This document shows positions 29,195-37,291 of a stretch of 50,898 nucleotides of DNA, piece after piece; the stretch's first letter is position 1, and every line of letters begins with the position of its first letter. Source of the DNA: Thiorhodococcus drewsii AZ1 (GTDB taxonomy: Bacteria; Pseudomonadota; Gammaproteobacteria; Chromatiales; Chromatiaceae). A program made the translations under genes and the position numbers. The notes under the pieces are model-generated. The model made no database searches, was not told the origin of the DNA, and was given only the letters and a program-made list of their open reading frames with translations. The stretch is from the NCBI RefSeq assembly GCF_000224065.1, contig NZ_AFWT01000033.1, positions 1-50,898 of the forward strand, written 5' to 3'.

Positions 29195-29323
29195 GTAGTC
29201 CCTGGTCTCCTGCCGAGAGTCAACCGCATTGTGCATTCTCCGGCCAAACGCTTACTCTGCGAGTGGCCCCAATGGGCGGTTCATTTGTGTGGGAATGATA
29301 ACCGAGCCTTTGGACGCTAGCTG
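29195..29323. promoter_or_regulatory. Shared divergent promoter region
   Basis: These 129 bp separate the SLOG-membrane gene (minus) from the DUF4062-nSTAND gene (plus) and must hold both promoters. No confident -35/-10 boxes or operator dyads were identified. Confidence 0.4.
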
Positions 29324-32002
29324 ATGACAATGATCTATCTCTCCTCCACATACCAGGATCTTAAAGACCATCGCAAGGCGGTCTTCGATGCGCTGCGCCA
29401 GTCCGGCTATCAGGTCATCGCGATGGAGGACTATGTAGCCACGGACGAGCGGCCGGTCGACAAGTGCCTGAAGGATGTCGATTGCGCCGACATTTACGTG
29501 GGCCTCTTCGCCTTCCGCTATGGCTATGTTCCGCCAGCCGAGCACGGGAACCCCGATGGACGATCCATCACCGAGCTCGAATATCGGCGTGCTGCAGCAA
29601 ATCCGAAGACGCATACCCTGGTCTTCTTGGCGGATGACAAGGCACCCTGGCCAATGACGTCCACCGACGGGTGGACGGGCGATGGCCAAGGAGGTGCTCG
29701 CGTTCGTTCCCTGCGGGATGAGTTGGGGCGGGAGAGACTCGCCAGCTTCTTTTCCAGCCCACATGAGCTGGCGAGCAAAGTCCAGTCGGCGGTCATTCAG
29801 ATCCGGCCGCCCAGAGGATCGGGCGAGCATGATTCGGGCGAGGCGCCTAGCTTGCCGACGTGGGATCTGAGCAAGCATGGTTCCCCATACCCTGGCCTGC
29901 TGCACTTCAACCGCCGCTATGCGCCGGTCTTCTTCGGCCGCGAGCTCGAAATCGGCGACGTCCTCGACCGCCTGCGCCTGCCGGAGGCTCGGTTCCTGAT
30001 CGTCAGCGGCGATTCAGGCAGCGGCAAGTCCTCTCTGGTGGACGCCGGCGTCCTGCCGCGGCTCGAGCAGCAGGGGCTGGCGGATGCCGCGCGTGTCCAG
30101 ACCGCACGCCTGGCCCCGAGCCGGGGCAGTGACCCCTTCGATGCCCTGCTTCGCGTCCTGCACGGACTGTGCGAGCGCGCGGGACTCGACGCCTACCAGC
30201 TCGCCCAGGGGCTTGCCGAGGATCACGAGGACCTTGCCGTCATCCTCGAGCGCCTGCTCCACGGCGGGTTGCAAGCCGATCTGCTGGTGCTCTTTCTCGA
30301 TCAGATGGAGGAGCTTTTCGTCGCTGACGGCACCATGGCGGTCCGCTTCCTCTCCGGTCTTCACCAATCGGCGCACAGCCTGCCGCTGCGCGTCATCGCC
30401 ACCATCCGCAGCGACTTTCTGCACCATTGCTACCGCCACACGGAGATGCTCCAGGTCCTGCGTGGCCCGGGGCATTACCCGCTCGGGCGAGTCGCTCCCT
30501 ATCGCCTCCATGACTTGATCCTGCGCCCGGCCCAATGCGCCGGCGTCTCCGTGCCCGATGGCCTCGTCCGAAGGCTCGTCGACGATCTGGGGACCGAGCC
30601 AGGTAACCTCCCGCTACTGGCCTTCGCCCTACGACGGTTGTTCGACGCCCGGGAGGATCGTCAGATGACGCTCGACGCCTATGACGCCATGGGCGGCCTC
30701 GAGGGCGCCATCGCCGAGCACGCCGACGACGTGGAGCGGGGGCTGGCTTCCGCCATGGACCCATCGATTTTGGAGCTGCGGCTATCGGACCTCTTCCGCT
30801 GCCTGGTGCGGGTCGATGGCGAGGGGTCGGTGACACGCCGCCGCGTCTCGGTCGAACCCTTGCCCGAGGCGGTGCGCCCGATTGCCGAGGCACTGATCCG
30901 GCAGCGCCTGCTCGCCGCCGAAGGCGAAGGGCCGGATGCGATCGTATCGGTCGCCCATGAGCGGCTGTTCGGCGCCTGGCCGGCCCTGGCGCGCTGGATC
31001 GCCGGGCATCAGGACGATCTGCGCCTGGTCCACCAGGCCGAGCTGGAGGCATTGGAATGGCGGCGTCAAGCCTACGACCTGCGCTATCTGTGGCACACCG
31101 AGCGCTTGCGGCGTTTGCAAGCCGCCATCGGAGAGCCGCAGTCCGGCCACATCAGTGACGTCCTGCGAGACTTTGCCTGGCCCCAATGGACCCTTATCCC
31201 TCGCCTGGACGATCTAGGTCTGGATCAAACGACCCGTGTGGCGATTGGGGATCTGCTAACCGAATTGGGTGATCCTCGGCCCGGCATCGGTGTGCGGGAA
31301 GACGGCACACCAGACATCGATTGGGTCGAGATCCCCGGCGGCACCGTGACCTTGAAGGACGACGGCGGTACCGCCGAGGTCGCACCCTTCCGGATCGCCC
31401 GCTACCTCGTCACCAACGCACAGTTCGACGCCTTCCTCAGCGCTGATGACGGTTACAGCCAAACAGAATGGTGGGAGGAGATGCCGGCCGACGCCAAGAC
31501 GGGCTCAGAGGCACCAAGTTGGTCCGAGCCGAATCGCCCACGCGAGACGGTCTCCTGGTACGAAGCGGTTGCCTTCTGCCGCTGGCTCTCGCACCGCCTC
31601 GCGCTCGACATCCGTCTGCCCAGCGAATTCGAGTGGCAGCAGGCCGCGACCGGAGGAGATCCAAGCAACCTCTATCCCTGGGGGCCGGAATGGGACAGCA
31701 CGCGCTGCAACACAGCCGAATCGGGACTTGGCTGCACGACCGCCGTGGGACTCTATCCGGCGGGTGCCAGCGTCCAGGGCGTGCTCGATCTGGCGGGCAA
31801 CCTGTGGGAATGGTGCGCGAGCAAGCGAAAGGATTCGATCGATCTGACGATCGACTCGTCAGGTGAGTCCCGCGTGTTACGCGGCGGCTCCTGGCGCGAC
31901 TACCGGGGCCTCGCGCGCGCAGACCTCCGCTACGACCGTCGTCCCGTCGACCGCTTCGGCCGCTACGGCTTTCGGGTGTTGTGGTGCTCCCCCATTCGCT
32001 GA
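29324..32002 (+). CDS. DUF4062-nSTAND1-FGE protein, DGR target with variable C-terminus
   Basis: This 892-residue protein has an N-terminal DUF4062 domain (about 1-110, MIYLSSTYQDLKDHRKAV to SITELEYRRA) and a STAND NTPase of nSTAND1 type (Walker A GDSGSGKSS with Lys235; Walker B LLVLFLDQMEEL with Asp326). Helical winged-helix and arm regions follow. The C-terminal FGE-sulfatase/C-type-lectin fold (about 665-892, PFRIARYLVTNAQFDAFL, LPSEFEWQQA) contains the hypervariable residues 858-881 and ends in GFRVLWCSPIR. The C-lectin domain would bind a ligand, the NTPase would oligomerise and DUF4062 (TIR-like in appearance) would signal or act as a toxin. That chain is inferred from STAND biology. 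The start ATGACAATG gives the DUF4062 consensus. Confidence 0.88.
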   Translation: MTMIYLSSTYQDLKDHRKAVFDALRQSGYQVIAMEDYVATDERPVDKCLKDVDCADIYVGLFAFRYGYVPPAEHGNPDGRSITELEYRRAAANPKTHTLVFLADDKAPWPMTSTDGWTGDGQGGARVRSLRDELGRERLASFFSSPHELASKVQSAVIQIRPPRGSGEHDSGEAPSLPTWDLSKHGSPYPGLLHFNRRYAPVFFGRELEIGDVLDRLRLPEARFLIVSGDSGSGKSSLVDAGVLPRLEQQGLADAARVQTARLAPSRGSDPFDALLRVLHGLCERAGLDAYQLAQGLAEDHEDLAVILERLLHGGLQADLLVLFLDQMEELFVADGTMAVRFLSGLHQSAHSLPLRVIATIRSDFLHHCYRHTEMLQVLRGPGHYPLGRVAPYRLHDLILRPAQCAGVSVPDGLVRRLVDDLGTEPGNLPLLAFALRRLFDAREDRQMTLDAYDAMGGLEGAIAEHADDVERGLASAMDPSILELRLSDLFRCLVRVDGEGSVTRRRVSVEPLPEAVRPIAEALIRQRLLAAEGEGPDAIVSVAHERLFGAWPALARWIAGHQDDLRLVHQAELEALEWRRQAYDLRYLWHTERLRRLQAAIGEPQSGHISDVLRDFAWPQWTLIPRLDDLGLDQTTRVAIGDLLTELGDPRPGIGVREDGTPDIDWVEIPGGTVTLKDDGGTAEVAPFRIARYLVTNAQFDAFLSADDGYSQTEWWEEMPADAKTGSEAPSWSEPNRPRETVSWYEAVAFCRWLSHRLALDIRLPSEFEWQQAATGGDPSNLYPWGPEWDSTRCNTAESGLGCTTAVGLYPAGASVQGVLDLAGNLWEWCASKRKDSIDLTIDSSGESRVLRGGSWRDYRGLARADLRYDRRPVDRFGRYGFRVLWCSPIR

Positions 32003-32009
32003 GCACTGA
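31871..32009 (+). repeat. DGR variable repeat 1 (VR1)
   Basis: These 139 bp align without gaps to the end of the NACHT gene (33085-33223, minus strand). There are 25 differences, of which 22 lie at codon positions 1 and 2 of 16 codons between 31895 and 31966. The third base of all 16 codons is identical (nearly always C or T), as expected if the template codons were AAC/AAT-like and only adenines were mutated. Two of the three other differences are A versus G. The 3' part, GGCTTTCGGGTGTTGTGG onward, is invariant apart from one T/C. That is how an initiation-of-mutagenic-homology segment behaves. Confidence 0.88.
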
Positions 32010-32024
32010 CTTCGCTGATCTCTG

Positions 32025-32041
32025 ACCGCGCGCAGCGCGGT
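32025..32041 (+). repeat. Hairpin 22 nt after VR1-gene stop
   Basis: ACCGCGC-GCA-GCGCGGT forms a perfect 7-bp GC-rich stem. It starts 22 nt after the stop codon, the same distance as the hairpin following the other variable gene. In characterised DGRs a hairpin/cruciform just downstream of the variable repeat promotes retrohoming. An intrinsic terminator is the alternative, but no T-run follows. Confidence 0.7.
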
Positions 32042-32220
32042 TACGGGCATGTTGCAGCCTTCTGTCGCTTCGGGAGCCCCTCGACGTGCCCCTTCACCAA
32101 ACGAATCGGCGCAGCAGATGCTCCCGCAGGCCCCACGAGTCCGCGTAGCGCACATGATTGATCCAGCCCTGGACGCTGGCGTCGAATTCACCGAAGCTGA
32201 TGTGCCCGGCACGCCAGCAC

Positions 32221-32250
32221 GTAGGTTGGGCCGACGCAGGAGGCCCAACG
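32221..32250 (+). repeat. REP-like element, left of the RAYT gene
   Basis: GTAGGTTGGGCC and GGCCCAAC form an imperfect palindrome with a short internal loop. An inverted copy lies on the other side of the RAYT gene (32937-32966), so the gene is bracketed by head-to-head REPs, the usual layout for a REP-associated transposase. Confidence 0.7.
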
Positions 32251-32288
32251 CTCCACGCCACCCGTGGACCTGGTCCATCGACCCAACC

Positions 32289-32852
32289 CTACATCTCAAC
32301 CCGCAAATCACGACGACTGCCTCGGCTCCCCATAACATAACCCTCGCCAAAATCTCCCGCATAACCCCAATCGGCGTCGAGCCATCCCCGGCGAACGAAT
32401 GTGTGGAACGACGAGAATGGCCAGTCGACGACGCGCGACACGTACCCGTGCTTGACCGGATTCCAATGGACGTAGTCGACATGCCGTTCGAGATCCCTTT
32501 CATCGCGGATGAGATGCTCCCAATAGCGACGCTGCCAGACGCCCCGTTCTCTGCGGCTCGATCGACTAGCCGAGACGCGCTCCCCCGACGGAATGCGCCG
32601 CGAGAAGCCGCCCTTTATCTGGTTCCACCGCATCGGATACTCCGAATCACCCGGCGGGAGTATCCAGACCGCATGCATGTGCTCTGGCAAGACGACCCAG
32701 GCGATGATCTCGAATGGATGTGCCTGCCTCACATGGCGCACCGCCGCGCGTAGGGCCGCAATGTGATCAATGAGCAGACGAGCGTTTCGATCCGCGAGGT
32801 TGACGGTGAAGAAATAGGTGGCTCCGCCAATCAAGGTGCGACGGTATCTCAT
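32289..32852 (-). CDS. REP-associated tyrosine transposase (RAYT)
   Basis: This 187-residue Y1/HUH transposase begins MRYRRTLIGGATYFFTVNLA. It has the HUH motif EHMH (His58, His60) after IIAWVVLP and the nucleophile region HVDYVHWNPVKHG with Tyr127. These single-domain enzymes nick and join single-stranded REP sequences and are thought to spread them through the genome. Inverted REP-like elements flank the gene. It sits exactly between the two convergent DGR-target genes, about 250 bp from each. It appears intact, though the C-terminal 30 residues after GYAGDFGEGYV are poorly conserved. Confidence 0.88.
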   Translation of the reverse strand: MRYRRTLIGGATYFFTVNLADRNARLLIDHIAALRAAVRHVRQAHPFEIIAWVVLPEHMHAVWILPPGDSEYPMRWNQIKGGFSRRIPSGERVSASRSSRRERGVWQRRYWEHLIRDERDLERHVDYVHWNPVKHGYVSRVVDWPFSSFHTFVRRGWLDADWGYAGDFGEGYVMGSRGSRRDLRVEM

Positions 32853-32936
32853 GGTCGTTTTGCTTGTTGCGAGCTCCTGGCTGCTCGTTAGGTCTCCTGC
32901 GTTGGCCCGATCATCAGAGGTTTAGGCAACCGCCAT

Positions 32937-32966
32937 GTTGGGCTTCGTACCTCAGCCCAACCTACG
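32937..32966 (-). repeat. REP-like element, right of the RAYT gene
   Basis: Read on the minus strand this is CGTAGGTTGGGC followed by a short loop and GCCCAAC. It matches the left REP in inverted orientation, with the same CGTAGGTTGGGC core. Confidence 0.7.
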
Positions 32967-33024
32967 AGCTGGATTCGGGCGGTCGATCCGTTGTCGCGGG
33001 TGCACGCCGGGGATGTCGTCCGTA

Positions 33025-33047
33025 GCGAGGCCGCTTCGCGGCCTCGC
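33025..33047 (-). repeat. Second, longer hairpin after VR2 gene
   Basis: GCGAGGCCGC-TTC-GCGGCCTCGC is a perfect 10-bp stem with a 3-nt loop, located just beyond the hairpin at 33050-33069. It may be the transcription terminator of the NACHT gene or part of a bipartite cruciform. Confidence 0.6.
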
Positions 33048-33049
33048 AA

Positions 33050-33069
33050 GCCGTCGCTGACGCGACGGC
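33050..33069 (-). repeat. Hairpin 22 nt after VR2-gene stop
   Basis: In gene orientation, GCCGTCGC-GTCA-GCGACGGC is a perfect 8-bp stem with a 4-nt loop. It begins exactly 22 nt beyond the stop codon of the NACHT gene. Position, GC-rich stem and tetraloop match the hairpins known downstream of DGR variable repeats. Confidence 0.72.
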
Positions 33070-33084
33070 CCAGTGGGCAGAGGA

Positions 33085-33223
33085 TCAGTGCTCAGCGGAT
33101 GGGGGAGCACCACAACACCCGAAAGCCGATGCCGCCGCTGCGGTAGCCGGGAAGATTGACGTTGCGGTAGACCGCGCGCGCGAGGTCCTGGTCGAGGTAC
33201 CAGGAGCCGCCGCGCAACACGCG
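33085..33223 (-). repeat. DGR variable repeat 2 (VR2)
   Basis: This is the partner of VR1 (31871-32009): 139 bp, no gaps, 25 differences. In this copy the variable codons (33128-33199) include TAC, CTC, GAC, CAG, GTC, AAC and AAT, keeping C or T at position 3. The flanking blocks CGCGTGTT(G) CGCGGCGGCTCCTGG and GGCTTTCGGGTGTTGTGG are shared. Homology stops right after TGAGCACTGA, 7 nt beyond the stop codon. Confidence 0.88.
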
Positions 33224-36046
33224 GATCCCACCGAGGTCGCTCGAAGCACTGTCTTGACACCATTCCACGACGTTACCGGCGAGGTCCTCGAAGCCGAGCT
33301 CACGCTGGCGGGCGCGCGGGAACAACCCCACGGGAGAGGTTATGCCTAATTTGGATTCTATGGTGTTGCAGATCCCGTCCTCCCAAGCCTCGCCCCAAGG
33401 GTAGGCGTGTCCCTCAGCGCCACGGGCCGCTGCCTCCCATTCCCGCGCCGTCGGCAAGCGTCCGCCCGCCCAGCGGCAACAGGCATCCGCTTCCCAGAAT
33501 GAGACACCAACCACCGGCTGGTTGGGTCCGTTGAGCCGGCCGTTACGCCAATACCTCGGCTCGCTCACGCCCTCTCGCCCCTTCCACTGCCAGCCGTCGT
33601 CGGACCACCAGCGTTGGTCCTGATAACCGCTGTCCTCGATGAAGAGGCGGTATTGGCTGTTGGTGACCGGATAGCGGCCGAGCCAGAAGGGCTGCGCGAT
33701 CTCCTGATGGCCGTTTTGGTCGGCGTAGCGTCCGGCCGGGACCTCGATCGCACCCTGCGCACGCCAGTCGGGATCGCGCAGATCACCGAGGCGCGGGTCG
33801 CCAACCAGGCCCAGGATCAGACCGAGCCGGTGCCGATCCTGGAGCGGGATCTCGTCCTCGATCGCACTCAGCGCCAAGTGCGTGTAGCGCTCCCTGAGAT
33901 CGAGCAGGTTCAGCGCCTTGCGGACCAGGATCTCGATCCAGTCCGCGCAAAGCACGGCAGGGGCGGGATTGGTGCGCACCGCCGCGCGGTTCTGGGTGGC
34001 GAGCAGGGCCTTGGCCGACTCCAGCGCCCATTGCTCGCCGTTGCGCTCGAGCATGCGCCCGAACAGGAAGCAGAGGGTGAGGCGCCATTCGGAAACGGAT
34101 GAGCGGACGGCAACGAGGGACTCGAACCAGTCGTGCTCGCGGCGGGTGCGGGCGAGATGCTCGGCGGCGAGGAACTCCTGAAAGCTCAGGTGGTAGAAAC
34201 CGGCCTTGCCGCCGCTGCGGCCGAGCAGCAGCCCGGAATGGGCCAAGAGCTCGTCACGCCGCTGGGCGGCGGCGGTGCTGCCGGCCTCGGTGGCGGGGTT
34301 GACCTCCGCGTAGTCGGCGAGGATCCGCTCGACCTCCTCCAGCGTCACGGCCGCCTCCGGGGCGGAGCGGCGCCTCTGGATGCTGGACCCCGTGTGCATC
34401 CCGAGCGCGATGGCGCCCAACCGCCCGCGCACGGCGGCTCGCTCATGGTCGGCATCCCGATAGCGGTTGAAGAGGACGTTGTTGACGATCTTGTCGTAGA
34501 GATCGTGCCGATCCTGCGGCAGGCGCCGACCCTCACCGTAGCGCACGCACAAGGCCGTGAGGAGCATGGGGTTGCGTTTCAGCTCGGCCAGGTCTGGGCG
34601 TCCGGCGAGATGCTCGACCAATCCGTCGGCCTTCTCCATGCCTTGCTGCGGATCGGCGGCGGCGTACCAGCGGCGGATGAAGAGCTGCTGCAGGTCGTCG
34701 TCCAGCTCCGCCAGCGGGGCATCGGGAAGGCCCAGTCGCTGGGCGTCCTCGGGGCGCAGACCGTAGGGGCGACTGGTGAGCAGGAGCCGGTTGCCGAGCC
34801 TGGTCCAGGTCTCGCGACCACTGCTCAGGGCATCGAGCAGGCAGGCACGCGGACAGGTCCGGTGCGCCGGTGCGCTGGACACGACTGGAACCTCATCGAC
34901 ACCGTCGAAGATGAGCAGGCACCGGCCCGTGTCCATGAGTGCCGATAGGTCTTCGACGGGGAGGCGTCCGCAAGAGCGCTCGGCAAGCCAGTGGCCGAGC
35001 GTGTCGATCAGCGTCGCGGGCGCCAAATGCCGGACATCCGCCGCGAGAGGCATCGACGGCCAGAAGTCGCACAGCGGGACGAGGACGGGCAGCCGGCCGC
35101 GCAAGGACTCCGGGTAGCTCTCGCGATAGCTGTCCGGCGCGGTAATGGGATGCTCGGGCAGGGCCTCCGAGGCGGTGACCAGGGTCAGCCAGCGGCAGAA
35201 GGTCGACTTGCCGGCCCCGGGATCACCTGGCACGTAGAGGGATTCATCCGCCACACGGGCGAGCAGCAGCTCGAATCGCGCCCGCTCTTCCTCCTTGCGC
35301 GAGGGGGGGCCTGCTTGCTCCTCGCGGCGAGGCGGCGTGATGGCCGGAACATAGACCTGACTGAGATGCGTCGGGTGCTGCGTCTGGGCCTCGAGACCCA
35401 GCAGCTCGATGCATTCGTACTGCCTGCGCAGCCAGTCGAGATAGGACACGGGGATTGGTGGCGGTCCAGCGTTCATGGTTGACGGCACCCTGACTGCGGT
35501 CGCTTGACGTTCCTGCCAGGTCTTCAATGCACGCTCGACTTCGAGCTTGAGATCTTCCTTGGTGCGGAAGGTGCGACGCAGGCCGCGGGAGTTGAGCCAG
35601 GCGTTGAATGCACTGAGCCCTTTGATGCATTGACGCGTGGCTTTCAGGACGCGTTCGGCCGCTGCGTCATCCTCCAACGTCAAGGCACGCTTGAGGTCGG
35701 CCTCATCCTTCTGGTTTTCCGGCCAGTCGGCTGAGTCATCGAGCACGAAGGCCAGAACATCTTTGCCGTGCTTCACAGCCTCCTCGCATTCGAGCCAGGT
35801 GATGCTTTTGCCGTCCGGATTGCGGTTGGCATCCTCCGGCACCCAGCCGAAGCGATGGGCGAGGATGACGACCAGCACATCGGCCCGCCGAACATGCTCC
35901 AGACAAGCATCCAGCGGCGGGTGGTCTTCTGCGGTCCAGTTCTCCTGCATGTCCGCGAGGACTTTGGCGCCGTGCGCGGCCATGGAGACCTCTGTCCGGA
36001 AGACAGCGAGATCCAGGTTTGTCGACGAGATGAAGGCGGTCGGCAT
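33092..36046 (-). CDS. DUF4062-NACHT-FGE protein, DGR target with variable C-terminus
   Basis: The protein has 984 residues from the ATG at 36046 (MPTAFISSTNLDLAVFR); ATG 36058 and an upstream GTG are alternatives. The N-terminal DUF4062 domain runs to about residue 120. A NACHT NTPase follows, with Walker A GDPGAGKST (Lys280) and Walker B LLIFDGVDEVP (Asp381). Helical arm regions come next, then an FGE-sulfatase/C-type-lectin domain (about 750-984, YPVTNSQYRLFIEDSGY, LPTAREWEAAARG) with hypervariable residues 950-973. The NTPase class differs from that of the convergent paralogue, yet the N-terminal and C-terminal domains are shared. This indicates two sensors of one DGR. A defence or self/non-self role is inferred from STAND/NACHT systems. 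Confidence 0.88.
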   Translation of the reverse strand: MPTAFISSTNLDLAVFRTEVSMAAHGAKVLADMQENWTAEDHPPLDACLEHVRRADVLVVILAHRFGWVPEDANRNPDGKSITWLECEEAVKHGKDVLAFVLDDSADWPENQKDEADLKRALTLEDDAAAERVLKATRQCIKGLSAFNAWLNSRGLRRTFRTKEDLKLEVERALKTWQERQATAVRVPSTMNAGPPPIPVSYLDWLRRQYECIELLGLEAQTQHPTHLSQVYVPAITPPRREEQAGPPSRKEEERARFELLLARVADESLYVPGDPGAGKSTFCRWLTLVTASEALPEHPITAPDSYRESYPESLRGRLPVLVPLCDFWPSMPLAADVRHLAPATLIDTLGHWLAERSCGRLPVEDLSALMDTGRCLLIFDGVDEVPVVSSAPAHRTCPRACLLDALSSGRETWTRLGNRLLLTSRPYGLRPEDAQRLGLPDAPLAELDDDLQQLFIRRWYAAADPQQGMEKADGLVEHLAGRPDLAELKRNPMLLTALCVRYGEGRRLPQDRHDLYDKIVNNVLFNRYRDADHERAAVRGRLGAIALGMHTGSSIQRRRSAPEAAVTLEEVERILADYAEVNPATEAGSTAAAQRRDELLAHSGLLLGRSGGKAGFYHLSFQEFLAAEHLARTRREHDWFESLVAVRSSVSEWRLTLCFLFGRMLERNGEQWALESAKALLATQNRAAVRTNPAPAVLCADWIEILVRKALNLLDLRERYTHLALSAIEDEIPLQDRHRLGLILGLVGDPRLGDLRDPDWRAQGAIEVPAGRYADQNGHQEIAQPFWLGRYPVTNSQYRLFIEDSGYQDQRWWSDDGWQWKGREGVSEPRYWRNGRLNGPNQPVVGVSFWEADACCRWAGGRLPTAREWEAAARGAEGHAYPWGEAWEDGICNTIESKLGITSPVGLFPRARQRELGFEDLAGNVVEWCQDSASSDLGGIRVLRGGSWYLDQDLARAVYRNVNLPGYRSGGIGFRVLWCSPIR

Positions 36047-36396
36047 CGACGTCAGCATTTCCTTGGTGTCACGGATAGGACACTCTAGCACTCACAGGAG
36101 ATCGCGGCAGGTAGGCGGCTACGGCGGGCGACCGGGCGCAGTCGCACCATCGATCCAAAAAACGCGGAATCTTGATCATCAGCGCAGATGACCGAATCCG
36201 ATTGATCGTCACGTTTCTTCAGGGTATGAGGACTAGACAGCGAACGTCTGGTCATGGGGCGGAAGGTCCGCCGGGGTAGGCATCGTGAGTGGCCGCTTCC
36301 CCGTGCTTACCTGCCGCTGGAGCGGTTCGGCTCAGTGACCTCTTCTGGGACAGAACCGTCAGTGGCAGAAGGACGCCGAGTTTCCGCTCCTGGAAC
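36047..36396. other. Intergenic region upstream of the NACHT gene
   Basis: This 350-bp stretch should contain the promoter of the NACHT/DGR-target gene. No coding frame with plausible composition, hairpin or repeat stands out. Confidence 0.35.
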
Positions 36397-36732
36397 TCAG
36401 CCTTCACACCCTTCGGTGGAAGCGACAGTGTAGCGGGCGTGTCGCTCCACGCCGGAAAGCGCTCGCGGCACGCTGACACCCTTGCCATTGAGGCGCATGT
36501 GCAATCGTATCGCGCTACAGGCGACGAGGACACGATCGGTACCGCTCAAGCCGACGGTGAGGCTGTTGGTGGCGGACTCGAAAGCCTCATCAATGAGGAG
36601 CTGCTCTTCTCGGTTGGGGTTGTCGCCGTTGGCGGCCAGCTCGGCGATGGCAAGCAGGAATGTCAGGTACTGGCTGTTGCGCGCGTTCAGCTCATCGCCG
36701 ACGTGATCGCGTAGGGCGTTCAGATCATCCAT
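36397..36732 (-). CDS. Hypothetical small protein
   Basis: The protein has 111 residues from the ATG at 36732, which has a strong GGAGG 8 nt upstream. It is mostly helical and acidic (MDDLNALRDHVGDELNARNS, LLIDEAFESATNSLTVGLSG). No domain is recognised. The ribosome binding site and uniform codon use support a real gene. A divergent secreted-protein gene starts 98 bp away, so both promoters lie in 36733-36829. Confidence 0.55.
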   Translation of the reverse strand: MDDLNALRDHVGDELNARNSQYLTFLLAIAELAANGDNPNREEQLLIDEAFESATNSLTVGLSGTDRVLVACSAIRLHMRLNGKGVSVPRALSGVERHARYTVASTEGCEG

Positions 36733-36829
36733 TAGCGATTCCTCCACTCCCACGGCCTGGACTAGACTGGAAGTGGACTTCATTGCGCGAGACTGCGGTG
36801 GCGTCCGTCAACGTTAAGAGGAGATTGCC

Positions 36830-37291
36830 ATGCTCCAAATCTATTCCCTTCGGATCGCAACCCTCTCCGCCCTCGGCGCGTTGTCGGTCCTGTGCGGGGC
36901 CGCATGGGCTGAACAAGCGCCTGCGGTGGGTGCAGCAGCGACGCTTGAGGTGAAGGTGCTTGAGGCCCAGGTGGCGCCAGACTCGGGACAAGGGGAGCGC
37001 GACGCGGTGCTCTACCAGATGCAGGTCATCTCGGTGCTGCGTTCCACCATCCCGGTGAAGCCCGGAGACACCATCGTCGTGCGCTCCCACGCCTTGAGCA
37101 AAGAGGCGCTGGATCAGGGTCTCAGGCCCCTTGGCTGGATCGGGACCGCCTATCTCAACCCAGACCCCAATGCCTCTGGCCCCGAGGCACGTTGGCAGTT
37201 CGTCATTGCCAACGGCACCGGCCTTGAGGATCTTCCGCCCACGCCTCCTTCGGTCAAGTGGATCGAGTATCCTCGCGAGGGCGCCAAGTGA
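36830..37291 (+). CDS. Secreted hypothetical protein
   Basis: The 153-residue protein has an N-terminal signal peptide (LRIATLSALGALSVLCGAAW, cleavage probably after AWA) and a beta-rich mature part beginning EQAPAVGAAATLEVKVLEAQ. The start has AAGAGGAG 6 nt upstream. The pattern VKPGDTIVVRSHALS suggests a small periplasmic beta-sandwich domain. Family and function are not recognised. Confidence 0.65.
   Translation: MLQIYSLRIATLSALGALSVLCGAAWAEQAPAVGAAATLEVKVLEAQVAPDSGQGERDAVLYQMQVISVLRSTIPVKPGDTIVVRSHALSKEALDQGLRPLGWIGTAYLNPDPNASGPEARWQFVIANGTGLEDLPPTPPSVKWIEYPREGAK

Noticed and set aside
29324-36091. DGR reverse transcriptase or template repeat near the variable genes
   Set aside because: I looked for reverse transcriptase motifs (such as YxDD with a preceding SQ block) and for A-rich copies of the variable segment and found none anywhere in the window; the machinery must be elsewhere or lost.
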